A stretch of DNA of 64,000 nt, taken from NCBI RefSeq assembly GCF_001422985.1, contig NZ_LMNL01000023.1, positions 382,516 to 446,515 on the forward strand, in the 5' to 3' direction. The stretch's first letter is position 1. Each line of letters opens with the position of its first letter. The position numbers and the translations under genes are program-made. This stretch comes from Methylobacterium sp. Leaf117 (lineage in GTDB: Bacteria > Pseudomonadota > Alphaproteobacteria > Rhizobiales > Beijerinckiaceae). The notes below the pieces were generated by a model, which was not told the DNA's origin, did no database searches, and saw only the letters and a program-made list of their open reading frames with translations. This document shows, piece by piece, positions 18,075 to 26,980 of this stretch.

Positions 18075-18812
18075 TCAGGGCCGGACCGCCGCCGTGCCGT
18101 CCGGCGGGTGTGTCTCGACCTCGCCGCTGACATAGGCGCTGCCGGGCTTGGCGATGGTCAACCCGAGGGCGATGATCGCCAGGAGGGCCGAGACGGCCGC
18201 GGGAAACAGGAAGGCGTCCTCGCCGTAACGCATCTGCAGGAAGCCGCCGATGACCGCGCCGGTGCTGAGCGCCGCCCAGAGCGGCGCCTGGATCCAGAAC
18301 GAGGGCGCCACCGTGCCGAGGAGCAGGTTCGCGAGGCCGGTTCCGAATCGCACCACCGCACCGGTCACGTAGGTGAGCGCGAGGCTGCGCCCGCCCTCGT
18401 CCTGCAGGGTCGCGTTCTGAAGGCCGAGCGCGATCACGATGGGATAGGCGTGGAGCGGGAACGCGAAGGTCCCGTGCGGGACGATCAGGCCGATGGTGAG
18501 CAGGACGGATTGCAGCAGGAGCAGCACCGACAGGCGCCAGCGCCCGACCCAGGCGGCGATCAAGGTTCCGGCAAAGGCGCCGAAGCAGAACAGCACGATG
18601 ACGGAGGCGACCCGCGAGGTGCTCTCCCAGTCGAACCGGCTCACCGACACGCCGAAGCGCGTCGTGTTCCCGCTCATGAACGACATGAACAGCTGCGAGA
18701 ATTCGAGGAAGCCGATGGAATCGGCGCAGCCCGCCACCGCCGAGAGCGCCAGCGCGAAGGGAATCCGCGTCGCGGCGCTCGCCGGAAACGACTTGTTCTG
18801 CGGCTCTGCCAT
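18075..18812 (-). CDS. YoaK/DUF1275 family membrane protein
   Basis: 245-residue integral membrane protein with about six hydrophobic helices. The family signature LSAVAGCADSIGFLEFSQLFMSFMSGN is split over residues 23-49: the small-residue helix followed by the FMSGNTT loop is typical of DUF1275 (YoaK). Function of the family is unknown; transport has been suggested. It is convergent with arfB and has no partner gene. The 260-bp gap upstream (18813-19073) shows only low-complexity GC-rich sequence. Confidence 0.85.
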   Translation of the reverse strand: MAEPQNKSFPASAATRIPFALALSAVAGCADSIGFLEFSQLFMSFMSGNTTRFGVSVSRFDWESTSRVASVIVLFCFGAFAGTLIAAWVGRWRLSVLLLLQSVLLTIGLIVPHGTFAFPLHAYPIVIALGLQNATLQDEGGRSLALTYVTGAVVRFGTGLANLLLGTVAPSFWIQAPLWAALSTGAVIGGFLQMRYGEDAFLFPAAVSALLAIIALGLTIAKPGSAYVSGEVETHPPDGTAAVRP

Positions 18813-19054
18813 GAGATCTCCAATGTGCTTGTGGGGCGTGCCGGTCTGCGCGGGGCGACACAGTCGGCGAAGGGCGGTCGGGACAGCACCGAGGCAAGCC
18901 GATGATGCCGTCAGGGGCGGCGCGACGCGGACGGGGCCCGGTGCGCCTGAAGCGCCCGGGTCCAGGCTGGCAACAGCGACGCTGAGTTTTGGTTCAACCG
19001 TGTTGCCCGCCCGGGTTCAAGGGGCGCAACGGGATCGTGATCGCCGCGCAGGCC

Positions 19055-19106
19055 GTGCCCTCACGACGTGCCCTCACGACGTGCCATCACGACGCGCCAC
19101 CACGAT
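19055..19106. repeat. 13-bp tandem repeat, four units
   Basis: Units GTGCCCTCACGAC (19055 and 19068), GTGCCATCACGAC (19081) and GCGCCACCACGAT (19094) run head to tail. The stop codon of the minus-strand methyltransferase falls in the second unit, so the array extends into its last codons. Confidence 0.8.
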
Positions 19107-20018
19107 CCGGCCCGCCACGTCGGCCCCGTTCTCGCGGCGGATCACGGCAGGCGCGAGGGTCTCCGGCGTGAAGCCGGAACGCGTCAGGGTGTCCCGCACC
19201 AGGGGGTCGCCATGGGCGTAGCGGGCATCCGGCCCGAGCACCCATCCGTCGCCGGGGTGGGACTGGACCGTGAAGGCGAGGTGCCCGCCCGGCCGCAGAA
19301 CCCGTGCGGCGCCGGCCAGCATCCCGACCATGTCGCCGACATAGATCAGGACGTCGGCCGCGGTGACGCAATCGGCGCCGCCGGCCGCTTCGGCCGCCAG
19401 GGCGGCGACGAGTTCACCCTCCACCAGCCGGTGATAGCCGCCGCGCCGGGCGGCCTCGGCCAGCATCCGGGGCGACAGGTCGATCCCCGTGAGATGGGTC
19501 GGCCGGTGGCCGAGGGCGGCGCCGACGAGCCCGGTGCCGCAGCCGAGATCGATCACCCGGCCGAGCGGCGTGCCGCTCCCCACCAGCGCATCGAGGGCCT
19601 CCACCAGCAGGTCCGGCCCGCGATAAGCCAGGCCGCCGACGAGGTGGCGGTCGAAGCGCGGGGCATAGGCGTCGAACAGCGCCCGCACGTAGCCCGGCGA
19701 GATCGCCGTGAGGGCCGCGCCCGCGCCGATCCGCACCAGGGCGATGCGCGCGCCTTGCGCGTCGTCGGGGTCGATCTCCAGCGCATTGGCGTAGGCGCGC
19801 AGGGCGGCATGATGGTCGTCGGGCCGACCGGTCCGGCCATGGCGGGCCTCGCGGGCGCGGCCGAGGAGGAACCAGGCCGGGGCGAAGCGGGGCGCGATCT
19901 CCAGGCATTGCTCGGCCATCTCGGCGGCGGCGTCGGGGTCGCCCTCGTCGAGGCAGGCTTGGGCATAGGCGTAGCGCCGGTCAGCGAGGAAGTCGCCGGA
20001 GGTGATCGTGCGGGACAT
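19074..20018 (-). CDS. TPR-containing class I SAM-dependent methyltransferase
   Basis: 314-residue protein. The N-terminal third has TPR-like helical repeats (ACLDEGDPDAAAEMAEQCLEI). From about residue 125 a Rossmann methyltransferase begins, with motif I VIDLGCGTGLVG and an acidic residue in GIDLSPRML. It resembles the family of TPR-methyltransferases of unknown target in Alphaproteobacteria. The ATG at 20018 gives the conserved MSRTITSGDFLADRRY start; a longer reading from 20066 would overlap the exonuclease start. It is divergent from the exonuclease gene with only a 41-bp gap. Confidence 0.8.
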   Translation of the reverse strand: MSRTITSGDFLADRRYAYAQACLDEGDPDAAAEMAEQCLEIAPRFAPAWFLLGRAREARHGRTGRPDDHHAALRAYANALEIDPDDAQGARIALVRIGAGAALTAISPGYVRALFDAYAPRFDRHLVGGLAYRGPDLLVEALDALVGSGTPLGRVIDLGCGTGLVGAALGHRPTHLTGIDLSPRMLAEAARRGGYHRLVEGELVAALAAEAAGGADCVTAADVLIYVGDMVGMLAGAARVLRPGGHLAFTVQSHPGDGWVLGPDARYAHGDPLVRDTLTRSGFTPETLAPAVIRRENGADVAGRIVVARRDGTS

Positions 20019-20059
20019 GTGGCTGCGCGTGGGCCTCGGGCGCCCTATATGCCGCGCCG

Positions 20060-21106
20060 ATGACATTCAGCGCCAGCGATCTTCTCACCCTGACCCGGGA
20101 GGGGCTGTACTGCCCCCTCGGTGGCTTCCACGTCGACCCGACCTGGCCGGTGCCCCGCGCCCTCATCACCCACGGCCATGCCGACCATGCCCGGGCGGGT
20201 CACGGCCGGGTGATGGCGACGCCCGAGACCCTGCGCATCATGGCGGTGCGCTACGGAGCCGATTTTTGCGAGAGCCGGCAGGAGGCGCCCCTGGGCGAGG
20301 CGATCCGCATCGGCGACGTCACGGTACGCTTCGCCCCCGCCGGGCACGTGCTGGGCTCGGCCCAGATCGCGATCGAGGCGCAGGGCGTGCGGGTGGTGGT
20401 CTCGGGCGATTACAAGCGCGCCTACGATCCGACCTGCCTGCCGTTCGAGGTGGTGCCCTGCGATGTCTTCATCACCGAGGCGACCTTCGGCCTGCCGGTG
20501 TTCCGGATGCCGGACACCCGCGACGAGGTGCGCAAGCTCATCGATTCGGTGGCCCTGTTTCCCGAGCGCGCCCACATCGTCGGCGCCTACGCGCTCGGCA
20601 AGGCGCAGAGGGTGATGGCCCTGCTGCGGGAGGCCGGCTACGACCGGCCGATCTACCTGCACGGCGCCATGGAAAAGCTGACCGAGCTCTACAAGCAGGA
20701 GGGGATTGCGCTGGGCGAGACCCCCAAGGTGGTGGCCACCGAGCGCGGCAAGCTGCACGGCGCCATCGTGCTGTGCCCGCCCTCCTCGATTCAGGACGTA
20801 TGGTCGAGAAAATTCCCCGACCCCGTCACGGCGTTCGCCTCCGGCTGGATGCGGGTGCGGGCCCGGGCGCGCCAGAAGGGCGTCGAACTCCCGCTCTGCA
20901 TCTCCGACCATTCCGACTGGCCGGACCTGTGCCGCACGATCCGGGAGACCGGGGCCGGCGAGGTCTGGGTCACCCACGGGCAGGAGGACGCCCTGGTGCA
21001 TTGGTGCGGGACGCAAGGCATCAAGGCCAAGCCCCTGCACCTGCTCGGCTACGGCGACGACGGCGAGTCCGAGCCGACCGCCGCACCCGAGGAGGCCATG
21101 GCATGA
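20060..21106 (+). CDS. Ligase-associated DNA exonuclease (metallo-beta-lactamase fold)
   Basis: 348-residue MBL/beta-CASP-type nuclease. The metal-binding motif HGHADHARAGH is at 38-48, with further ligands in SGDYKRAYDP and the C-terminal ISDHSDW. These single-strand exonucleases occur with an ATP-dependent ligase, an Lhr-like helicase and a PdeM phosphoesterase in a DNA repair cassette. Here the ligase follows with an ATGA overlap, but the helicase and PdeM genes are missing from the window. Confidence 0.88.
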   Translation: MTFSASDLLTLTREGLYCPLGGFHVDPTWPVPRALITHGHADHARAGHGRVMATPETLRIMAVRYGADFCESRQEAPLGEAIRIGDVTVRFAPAGHVLGSAQIAIEAQGVRVVVSGDYKRAYDPTCLPFEVVPCDVFITEATFGLPVFRMPDTRDEVRKLIDSVALFPERAHIVGAYALGKAQRVMALLREAGYDRPIYLHGAMEKLTELYKQEGIALGETPKVVATERGKLHGAIVLCPPSSIQDVWSRKFPDPVTAFASGWMRVRARARQKGVELPLCISDHSDWPDLCRTIRETGAGEVWVTHGQEDALVHWCGTQGIKAKPLHLLGYGDDGESEPTAAPEEAMA

Positions 21107-22827
21107 ACGACTTCGCCCATCTCCTCGACCGCCTCGCCTACGAGCCGCGCCGCAACGCCAAGCTGCGCCTGCTGCAGGATTACTTCGCCCATGCCCCGGA
21201 CCCGGAGCGCGGCTACGCCCTGGCGGCGATGACCGGCGGCCTGAGCTTTCGCGAGGCCAAGCCCGCGATGATCCGGGGGCTGGTGGAGGCCCGCGTCGAT
21301 CCGGTGCTGTTCGGGCTCTCGCACAACTACGTCGGCGATCTCGCCGAGACCACGGCGCTGATCTGGCCGGCACCCCTGGCCCAGGATGGCGAGGCGGTCG
21401 TCGGCCCCGGCCACAACAATCCGCCCCCGCACGTGCCCACCCTCGCCGAGGTGGTCGAGACCCTCGGCACCGTGAAGAAGGCGGACCTGCCCGCCCGGAT
21501 CGCCGCGTGGCTCGATGCCCTCGACGAGACGGGGCGCTGGGCGCTCCTGAAGCTGATCACCGGCGCGCTCCGGGTCGGCGTCTCGGCCCGCCTCGCCAAG
21601 ACCGCCATCGGGGCGCTCGGCGGCCACGAGGCCGATGCGGTCGAGGAGGTCTGGCACGGGCTCGAACCGCCCTACGCCACCCTGTTCGCCTGGGTCGAGG
21701 GCCGGGCCGAGCGTCCCACCACCCTCAACCCGGCCCCGTTCCGGCCGCCGATGCTCTCGCACCCGATCGACGAGGAGGCGGATTTCGAAAAACTCGATCC
21801 GGCGGCGTTCTCCGGCGAGTGGAAATGGGACGGCATCCGGGTCCAGCTTGTCGGCGGACGGGACGAGGCCGGGGTGCAGGTGGCGCGGATCTATTCCCGC
21901 ACCGGCGAGGACATCTCCGGCGCCTTCCCGGATCTGGCCGAGGCCATCACCTTCTCGGGCGCCATCGACGGCGAATTGCTGATCCTGCGCGAGGAGCGCG
22001 TGCAGAGCTTCAACGTGCTGCAGCAGCGCCTGAACCGAAAGGCCGTGACGCCGAAGCTGCTGGAGGAGTTTCCCGCCCATGTCCGCGCCTACGACCTGAT
22101 GCAGGCGGAGGGCGAGGATTTGCGCCCGCTGCCCTTCGAAGCGCGCCGGCAGCGGCTCGAGGCGTTCGTCGCCGCCCTCGACCACGCCCGCATCGACCTC
22201 TCGCCCCTGGTGGCCTTCACCACCTGGGACGAGCTGGCCGCCGCGCGCGCCGATCCGGCCGCTGTCGGCGCCGGCGAGGATGCCGACGCCATCGAGGGCG
22301 TCATGCTGAAAGCCCGCGACAGCGTCTATCTGCCGGGCCGGCCCAAGGGGCCGTGGTGGAAGTGGAAGCGCGAGCCGTTCCGCGTCGACACCGTGATGAT
22401 GTACGCCCAGCGCGGGCACGGAAAGCGCTCGTCGTTCTATTCCGACTACACCTTCGGCGTCTGGCGCGACCGCGAGGACGGCACGCCCGAACTCGTGCCG
22501 GTCGGCAAGGCCTATCACGGCTTCACCGATGCCGAGCTCGCCAAGCTCGACCGCTACGTCCGCAACAACACCACCAAGCGCTTCGGCCCGGTGCGCGAGG
22601 TGTCCTACGGCCTCGACCACGGCCTCGTGCTGGAGATCGCCTTCGAGGGCGTCCAGCGCTCGACCCGGCACAAGTCCGGCGTCGCCATGCGGTTTCCCCG
22701 GGTGGCCCGCATCCGCTGGGACAAGCCGGCGGCGGAGGCCGACCGGATCGACGCCCTGGAGACCATCCTGGCCCGCGGCGAGCGCGAGATCGCGCCGGGC
22801 GAAACCCTGACGGAGGCGCAAGGATGA
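21103..22827 (+). CDS. ATP-dependent DNA ligase
   Basis: 574-residue ATP-dependent ligase. The adenylated lysine is Lys241 in the motif EWKWDGIR, with conserved downstream motifs SRTGEDIS, GELLIL and the C-terminal RPKGPWWKWKREP (motif V). The N-terminal roughly 220 residues form a helical DNA-binding domain, as in archaeal/LigB-type enzymes. It is translationally coupled to the exonuclease upstream and YjbQ downstream (ATGA at both ends). It probably works with the exonuclease in repair synthesis and sealing rather than replacing NAD-dependent LigA. Confidence 0.93.
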   Translation: MNDFAHLLDRLAYEPRRNAKLRLLQDYFAHAPDPERGYALAAMTGGLSFREAKPAMIRGLVEARVDPVLFGLSHNYVGDLAETTALIWPAPLAQDGEAVVGPGHNNPPPHVPTLAEVVETLGTVKKADLPARIAAWLDALDETGRWALLKLITGALRVGVSARLAKTAIGALGGHEADAVEEVWHGLEPPYATLFAWVEGRAERPTTLNPAPFRPPMLSHPIDEEADFEKLDPAAFSGEWKWDGIRVQLVGGRDEAGVQVARIYSRTGEDISGAFPDLAEAITFSGAIDGELLILREERVQSFNVLQQRLNRKAVTPKLLEEFPAHVRAYDLMQAEGEDLRPLPFEARRQRLEAFVAALDHARIDLSPLVAFTTWDELAAARADPAAVGAGEDADAIEGVMLKARDSVYLPGRPKGPWWKWKREPFRVDTVMMYAQRGHGKRSSFYSDYTFGVWRDREDGTPELVPVGKAYHGFTDAELAKLDRYVRNNTTKRFGPVREVSYGLDHGLVLEIAFEGVQRSTRHKSGVAMRFPRVARIRWDKPAAEADRIDALETILARGEREIAPGETLTEAQG

Positions 22828-23294
22828 GGCCGACGGGAAAAATCAGCGCGGTGCAGGGGTTCGCCAGCGGTGCGGCGACGCGTCAGGCCGGCGCCACGAT
22901 CACGGTCTCGACCCCGGGCCAGGGCTTCACCGACATCACCCGGGCGGTGGCGGCGTTCCTGGCGCAGGGCGGGATCGCGGACGGCCTCGTCACGGTGTTC
23001 TGCCGGCACACCTCGGCCTCCCTGACGATCCAGGAGAACGCCGACCCGGACGTGCAGACCGACCTCCTGACCGCCCTCGACGGCCTCGCCCCCCGCCATG
23101 CCGGCTACGTCCACGGTGCCGAGGGACCGGACGACATGCCGGCCCATATCCGCACGATGGTGACGGATTCGAGCCTGTCGATCCCGGTGGCGGGCGGCCG
23201 CCTCGCCCTGGGGACGTGGCAGGGGATCTACCTCGTCGAGCACCGCGACCGGCCGCACCGGCGCGAGATCGTGCTGCAGGCGCTCGGGGCGTGA
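22824..23294 (+). CDS. YjbQ (UPF0047) family protein
   Basis: 156-residue YjbQ-fold protein. The family core FCRHTSASLTIQENADPD is at about 58-75, followed by HGAEGPDDMPAHIR and the C-terminal LGTWQGIYLVEHRDRPHRR. The conserved His, Asp and Arg residues that bind metal and phosphate are present. Some YjbQ proteins can complement thiamin-phosphate synthase mutants, but their main activity is unsettled. The start overlaps the ligase stop (ATGA), an unexpected operon partner. Confidence 0.88.
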   Translation: MRPTGKISAVQGFASGAATRQAGATITVSTPGQGFTDITRAVAAFLAQGGIADGLVTVFCRHTSASLTIQENADPDVQTDLLTALDGLAPRHAGYVHGAEGPDDMPAHIRTMVTDSSLSIPVAGGRLALGTWQGIYLVEHRDRPHRREIVLQALGA

Positions 23295-23309
23295 TCGCCG
23301 GCGCCGCTC

Positions 23310-23339
23310 GCCGGTTGGGTCATCGCCGGTTCGGTCATC
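23310..23339. repeat. 15-bp tandem duplication
   Basis: GCCGGTTGGGTCATC (23310-23324) is followed by GCCGGTTCGGTCATC (23325-23339). The second copy contains the stop codon of the minus-strand transporter gene. Confidence 0.7.
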
Positions 23340-23781
23340 GCCGGATCAGGATCACCCCGCCGATCAGGAGCGCCACCCCGATCATGCGCGGCCCGTCGAG
23401 GGCGCGCTGGGCGAGGCCGAGCCAGCCGAAATGGTCGAACGCCACCGAGGCGAGCATCTGTCCGGTGACCAGCAGCGCCAGGAAGGTGGCGGCACCGAGC
23501 TGCGGCACCAGGATGGTGGCCAGGGCGATGAAGACCGCGCCGAAGAACCCGCCGCTCCAGGCCCACCAGGGAATGCGCGCCGCCAGGCCCGCCGCCGGCA
23601 GCGGATCGCGCAGGGCCAGGGCCAGCACCACCATCGACAGCAGCCCCACGAAGTAGCTCGCGAACCCGGCCCAGGCCGAGGAGTTCAGGGCGATCCGCAG
23701 GTTCGCGATCAACGCCTGCTGCACCACGATGCTGGCGCCCGCCATGATCGAGAGGGCGAGGGGAAGCACGAGGTTGAGCAT
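23335..23781 (-). CDS. YdcZ/DUF606 family DMT-type transporter
   Basis: 148-residue protein with five predicted membrane helices, beginning LNLVLPLALSIMAGASIVVQQALI and ending IGVALLIGGVILIRR. This is the half-size drug/metabolite transporter (DUF606, YdcZ) pattern; such proteins are thought to work as dimers. The ATG at 23781 gives the standard N-terminus; a longer reading from 23856 adds a non-hydrophobic tail. It is divergent from a LysR-type gene with a 198-bp gap holding direct repeats, so the LysR protein is its probable regulator. Substrate unknown. Confidence 0.82.
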   Translation of the reverse strand: MLNLVLPLALSIMAGASIVVQQALIANLRIALNSSAWAGFASYFVGLLSMVVLALALRDPLPAAGLAARIPWWAWSGGFFGAVFIALATILVPQLGAATFLALLVTGQMLASVAFDHFGWLGLAQRALDGPRMIGVALLIGGVILIRR

Positions 23782-23936
23782 GGGCCCGTGACCTTCTGGG
23801 GACATGGTGCCGCGAGCCCGTTCGGGACCGGCTGGCTGGGGCGCCTTGACAACCACCGCCGAGCCATGCCGTCAAATGACGAGTTCGCTCGTTTCCATTC
23901 CGATCAGGCATGTCGCGGCTGGAAAGGTCCAACCAG

Positions 23937-23964
23937 CATAATCCGGCCGACATAATCCGGCCGG
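23937..23964. promoter_or_regulatory. Direct repeats between divergent ydcZ-like and lysR genes
   Basis: CATAATCCGGCCG occurs twice head to tail (23937-23949 and 23951-23963) with a 14-bp period, 16 bp before the LysR start. Repeated sites of this kind suggest a regulator-binding region, though they lack the classical T-N11-A palindrome. Confidence 0.4.
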
Positions 23965-23979
23965 CATGATTCAAATGGC

Positions 23980-24882
23980 ATGATCAATCCCGCCCATCTC
24001 GATCTCTTCCGCGCCGTGATGCGCCATGGCGGCATGACGCGGGCCGCCGCGATCCTGGGCATCGGCCAGCCCCATGTCAGCCGCGCCATGGCGCAGCTCG
24101 AGGCTGAACTCGGGCTGTCCCTGTTCGTGCGAGGCCATGGCAGTGCCCGTCCGACGCCCGAAGGCGAAGCCTTCGCCCGCGAGGTCGAGAGAACCTATGC
24201 GGGGCTCGACCATCTCGCTGCCACGGCCCGCCAGATCCGCGAACTCGGCACCGGCCCGCTCAGGATCGCCTGTCAGCCCTCCCTCGCCTCACGGCTGCTG
24301 CCGCGGGCGATCCGCCGCCTCGTCGCCGAGCATCCGGGCGTGCGCGTCTCCGTCCATGTCCCGAGCCCCGAAACGATCTGGGCGTGGACCGCCTCCGGCC
24401 AATGCGATCTCGGGCTCACCCGGCCTCGTTCCGGTTATGCCGGCGTGATCGGCGAGTCGTTTCTCACGGTCGACGCGGTCTGCGCCGTCCCGCGCACGCA
24501 CCCCTTGGCGCGCCAGCGCAGCATCGGGGTCGCGGACCTTGCCGGGGAGACGCTGATCGCGGGCGGCCCCGGCCTGTTCCAGGAGGCCGTCGCGGCGCGG
24601 TTCGCGGCCGCTGGCCTGACCCCGCGCTTCACCCTGATGGCCCAGTATACGGCGGCCCGTTGCGGCCTCGTCGCCGAGGGGCTGGGGCTCGCCGTGGTCG
24701 ATCCCCTTCCGGCCCGCGAACTCACCGGCCTGCCGATCGTGCTGCGGCCGTTCCGGCCCGCCCTGCCGATCGACACGATGCTGATCCGTCCGGCGAGCCG
24801 GCCACCGGGGCATCTCGCGGAACGCCTGATCGCCTTCCTGCGGCTGGAGCGTGACCGGTTGCCGTCACGCTCTTCACCTTGA
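23980..24882 (+). CDS. LysR family transcriptional regulator
   Basis: 300-residue LysR regulator. Residues 1-60 form the winged helix-turn-helix (HLDLFRAVMRHGGMTRAAAIL, then GIGQPHVSRAMAQLEAELGLSLFVR). The rest is a periplasmic-binding-like effector domain starting near 90 (GPLRIACQPSLASRLLPRAI). It is divergent from the YdcZ-like transporter, the common layout for a LysR protein and its target. The effector cannot be predicted. Confidence 0.9.
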   Translation: MINPAHLDLFRAVMRHGGMTRAAAILGIGQPHVSRAMAQLEAELGLSLFVRGHGSARPTPEGEAFAREVERTYAGLDHLAATARQIRELGTGPLRIACQPSLASRLLPRAIRRLVAEHPGVRVSVHVPSPETIWAWTASGQCDLGLTRPRSGYAGVIGESFLTVDAVCAVPRTHPLARQRSIGVADLAGETLIAGGPGLFQEAVAARFAAAGLTPRFTLMAQYTAARCGLVAEGLGLAVVDPLPARELTGLPIVLRPFRPALPIDTMLIRPASRPPGHLAERLIAFLRLERDRLPSRSSP

Positions 24883-24891
24883 GCGCTGAGC

Positions 24892-24936
24892 CCCTGCGCA
24901 CTCGGTCGCTGCGCACCCGGTCCCTGCGCACTCTCC
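24892..24936. repeat. 15-bp tandem repeat, three units
   Basis: CCCTGCGCACTCGGT (24892), CGCTGCGCACCCGGT (24907) and CCCTGCGCACTCTCC (24922) lie head to tail just after the lysR stop. Function unknown. Confidence 0.7.
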
Positions 24937-25049
24937 CCCTGCCGATGCGGACGCCCCCACTTCCGTCAGCGCGTGATCGCCGAACTCACGCCCGGATTCA
25001 CGGTTCTCGCAGCATCGGCGATGGGAACACGGATGATGGGAGGAACGCG

Positions 25050-26222
25050 ATGAAGGCACTAGTCTGGCACGGCGCCCAGGACATTCGCTGCGAATCTGTA
25101 CCCGATCCGCGGATCGAGGACGATCGGGATGCGATCATCAAGGTCACGGCCTGCGCCATCTGCGGATCCGACCTGCATCTCTACGACCACTTCATGCCCG
25201 GCATGGAGAAGGGCGACGTCATGGGCCACGAGTTCATGGGCGAGGTGGTCGAGACCGGCAAGGGCGTCAACGGCACCCTGCGCAAGGGCGAGCGGGTGGT
25301 GATCCCGTTCACCATCATTTGCGGCGAGTGCGACCAGTGCAAACGCGGCTTCTTCTCGGTCTGCGAGCGCTCGAACCGCAACAAGCACCTCGCCGCCAAG
25401 GCGTTCGGGCACACCACCGCCGGGCTGTTCGGCTACACCCACCTCACCGGCGGCTATCAGGGCGGGCAGGCCGAGTACGTCCGCGTGCCCTTCGCGGACA
25501 AGACCCACATCAAGGTGCCGGACGGGCTCACCGACGAGCAGGTCCTGTTCCTCGGCGACATCTTCCCGACCGGTTGGCAGGCGGCGGTGCAGGCCGACAT
25601 CCAGCCCACCGACACGGTGGCGATCTGGGGCGCCGGTCCCGTCGGCCAGATGGCGATCCGCTCCGCGATCCTGCTCGGCGCCCGCCAGGTGGTGTGCATC
25701 GACCGGGTGCCCGAGCGCCTGGAGATGGCTCGCGCCGGCGGCGCCGTGACCATCGACAACAGCACCGAGAGCACCGTCGAGCGCCTGAACCAGCTCACCT
25801 CCGGCAAGGGCCCGGAGAAGTGCATCGACGCCGTCGGCATGGAGGCGCACGCCCCCCGGGCGCTGGAGCAAGTCTACGACCGGGTCAAACAGGCCATGAT
25901 GCTGGAGAGCGACCGGGCCACGGTTCTGCGCGAGATGATCTATGTCTGTCGCCCGGCCGGCATCCTCTCGATTCCGGGCGTCTATGGCGGGCTCGTCGAC
26001 AAGATCCCGATGGGCGCCCTGATGAACAAGGGGCTGACGCTCCGCACCGGGCAGACCCACGTCAACCGTTGGACCGACGATCTCGTCGCCCGCATCGCCG
26101 ATGGCCAGATCGACCCGTCCTTCGTGATCACCCACCGGGGCGGACTGGCGGACGGTCCGGACCTCTACAAGACCTTCCGCGACAAGAAGGACAACTGCAT
26201 CAAGGTCGTGCTCCGGCCCTGA
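25050..26222 (+). CDS. Zinc-dependent alcohol dehydrogenase (formaldehyde-dehydrogenase-like)
   Basis: 390-residue medium-chain Zn dehydrogenase. Catalytic-zinc ligands lie in CAICGSDLH (Cys near 36) and GHEF (near 67). The structural-zinc Cys set is CGECDQCKRGFFSVC (near 91-105). The NAD-binding Rossmann motif is GAGPVGQMA near 195. The overall pattern, including the GGYQGGQAEYVRVP segment, matches the glutathione-independent formaldehyde dehydrogenase/dismutase-like subgroup. Substrate is not certain. It has a good ribosome-binding site (GGGAGGA) and is followed by a small membrane protein 39 bp on and then the rhodopsin cassette. Confidence 0.88.
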   Translation: MKALVWHGAQDIRCESVPDPRIEDDRDAIIKVTACAICGSDLHLYDHFMPGMEKGDVMGHEFMGEVVETGKGVNGTLRKGERVVIPFTIICGECDQCKRGFFSVCERSNRNKHLAAKAFGHTTAGLFGYTHLTGGYQGGQAEYVRVPFADKTHIKVPDGLTDEQVLFLGDIFPTGWQAAVQADIQPTDTVAIWGAGPVGQMAIRSAILLGARQVVCIDRVPERLEMARAGGAVTIDNSTESTVERLNQLTSGKGPEKCIDAVGMEAHAPRALEQVYDRVKQAMMLESDRATVLREMIYVCRPAGILSIPGVYGGLVDKIPMGALMNKGLTLRTGQTHVNRWTDDLVARIADGQIDPSFVITHRGGLADGPDLYKTFRDKKDNCIKVVLRP

Positions 26223-26261
26223 CCGTCCGCTCCCGTATCCAGACCGAATCAGGAGGCCCGC

Positions 26262-26861
26262 ATGCCCGCATCCGCGTCCCGTCAGGAGCCGAGCGCCCAC
26301 CGCGCACGCGGGGGAGCCGACGCCCCGTCCGCCCGGCTGTCCTCGGACCGCCGCCGCCGGCCCGATCCGTCCACCCGCCAAGTGGCGCGGGGCCTCGGCT
26401 GGTTCTCCCTCGCCCTCGGGGTCACGGAGGTCACCTGCGGCGACGCGATCGCCCGCTGGCTCGGCATGCCGCGCGCCGGTGCCCTGGTGCGGGCCTACGG
26501 TGTCCGCGAGATCGTCCAGGGCGCCGGCATCCTGGGCGCGCACGATCCGACGCCCTGGATCTGGGCCCGGGTCGCCGGAGACGGCCTCGACCTCGCCACC
26601 GTGCTGCCGGGCCTCACCGGCGATCCGCGTCATCGCGCCAACACCGCCGTCGCCCTCGGCGCGCTGGCCGGCGTCGGCGTGGTCGATCTGCTCTGCGCCC
26701 GGGCGCTCTCGGATGCGCCGCTGGCCCCCTCGGAGCCGGTGCGGGCGGATTACCGGAGCCGCAGCGGCTTTCCGAGGGGTGTCGCGGCGATGCGCGGCGC
26801 CGCCCGCGACGTCCGGCCCCGGGACTTCACCACGCCGGAAAGTCTGCGAGCGTGGAGCTAG
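26262..26861 (+). CDS. Small membrane protein, SRPBCC-protein N-terminal-like
   Basis: 199-residue protein of unknown function. Residues 1-45 are polar and Arg-rich. Then come hydrophobic segments in the order LGWFSLALGVTEVTCGDAIARW, RAYGVREIVQGAGILG, WIWARVAGDGLDLATVL and NTAVALGALAGVGVVDLLCA. I recognise this pattern as the membrane part that precedes a START/SRPBCC (polyketide cyclase-like) domain in many proteobacterial proteins, but here no such domain follows; the protein ends in a short polar tail. It lies between the Zn dehydrogenase and the rhodopsin, 39 and 119 bp away, and may share their transcript. Confidence 0.7.
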   Translation: MPASASRQEPSAHRARGGADAPSARLSSDRRRRPDPSTRQVARGLGWFSLALGVTEVTCGDAIARWLGMPRAGALVRAYGVREIVQGAGILGAHDPTPWIWARVAGDGLDLATVLPGLTGDPRHRANTAVALGALAGVGVVDLLCARALSDAPLAPSEPVRADYRSRSGFPRGVAAMRGAARDVRPRDFTTPESLRAWS

Positions 26862-26980
26862 ACGCGTCGGTCTCACCCGACTGTGACCGCGCGGCGGGCA
26901 ACGATCCGGGCTGAGACAACTTGGGCAGGGGTGACGCCACGTTCGGGGCGCGCTTTTCATCCCTGACTCACGAGTGTTTG

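Noticed and set aside
19055-19106. CRISPR array
   Set aside because: Units are 13 bp without spacers. No cas gene is present; the same holds for the other tandem arrays.
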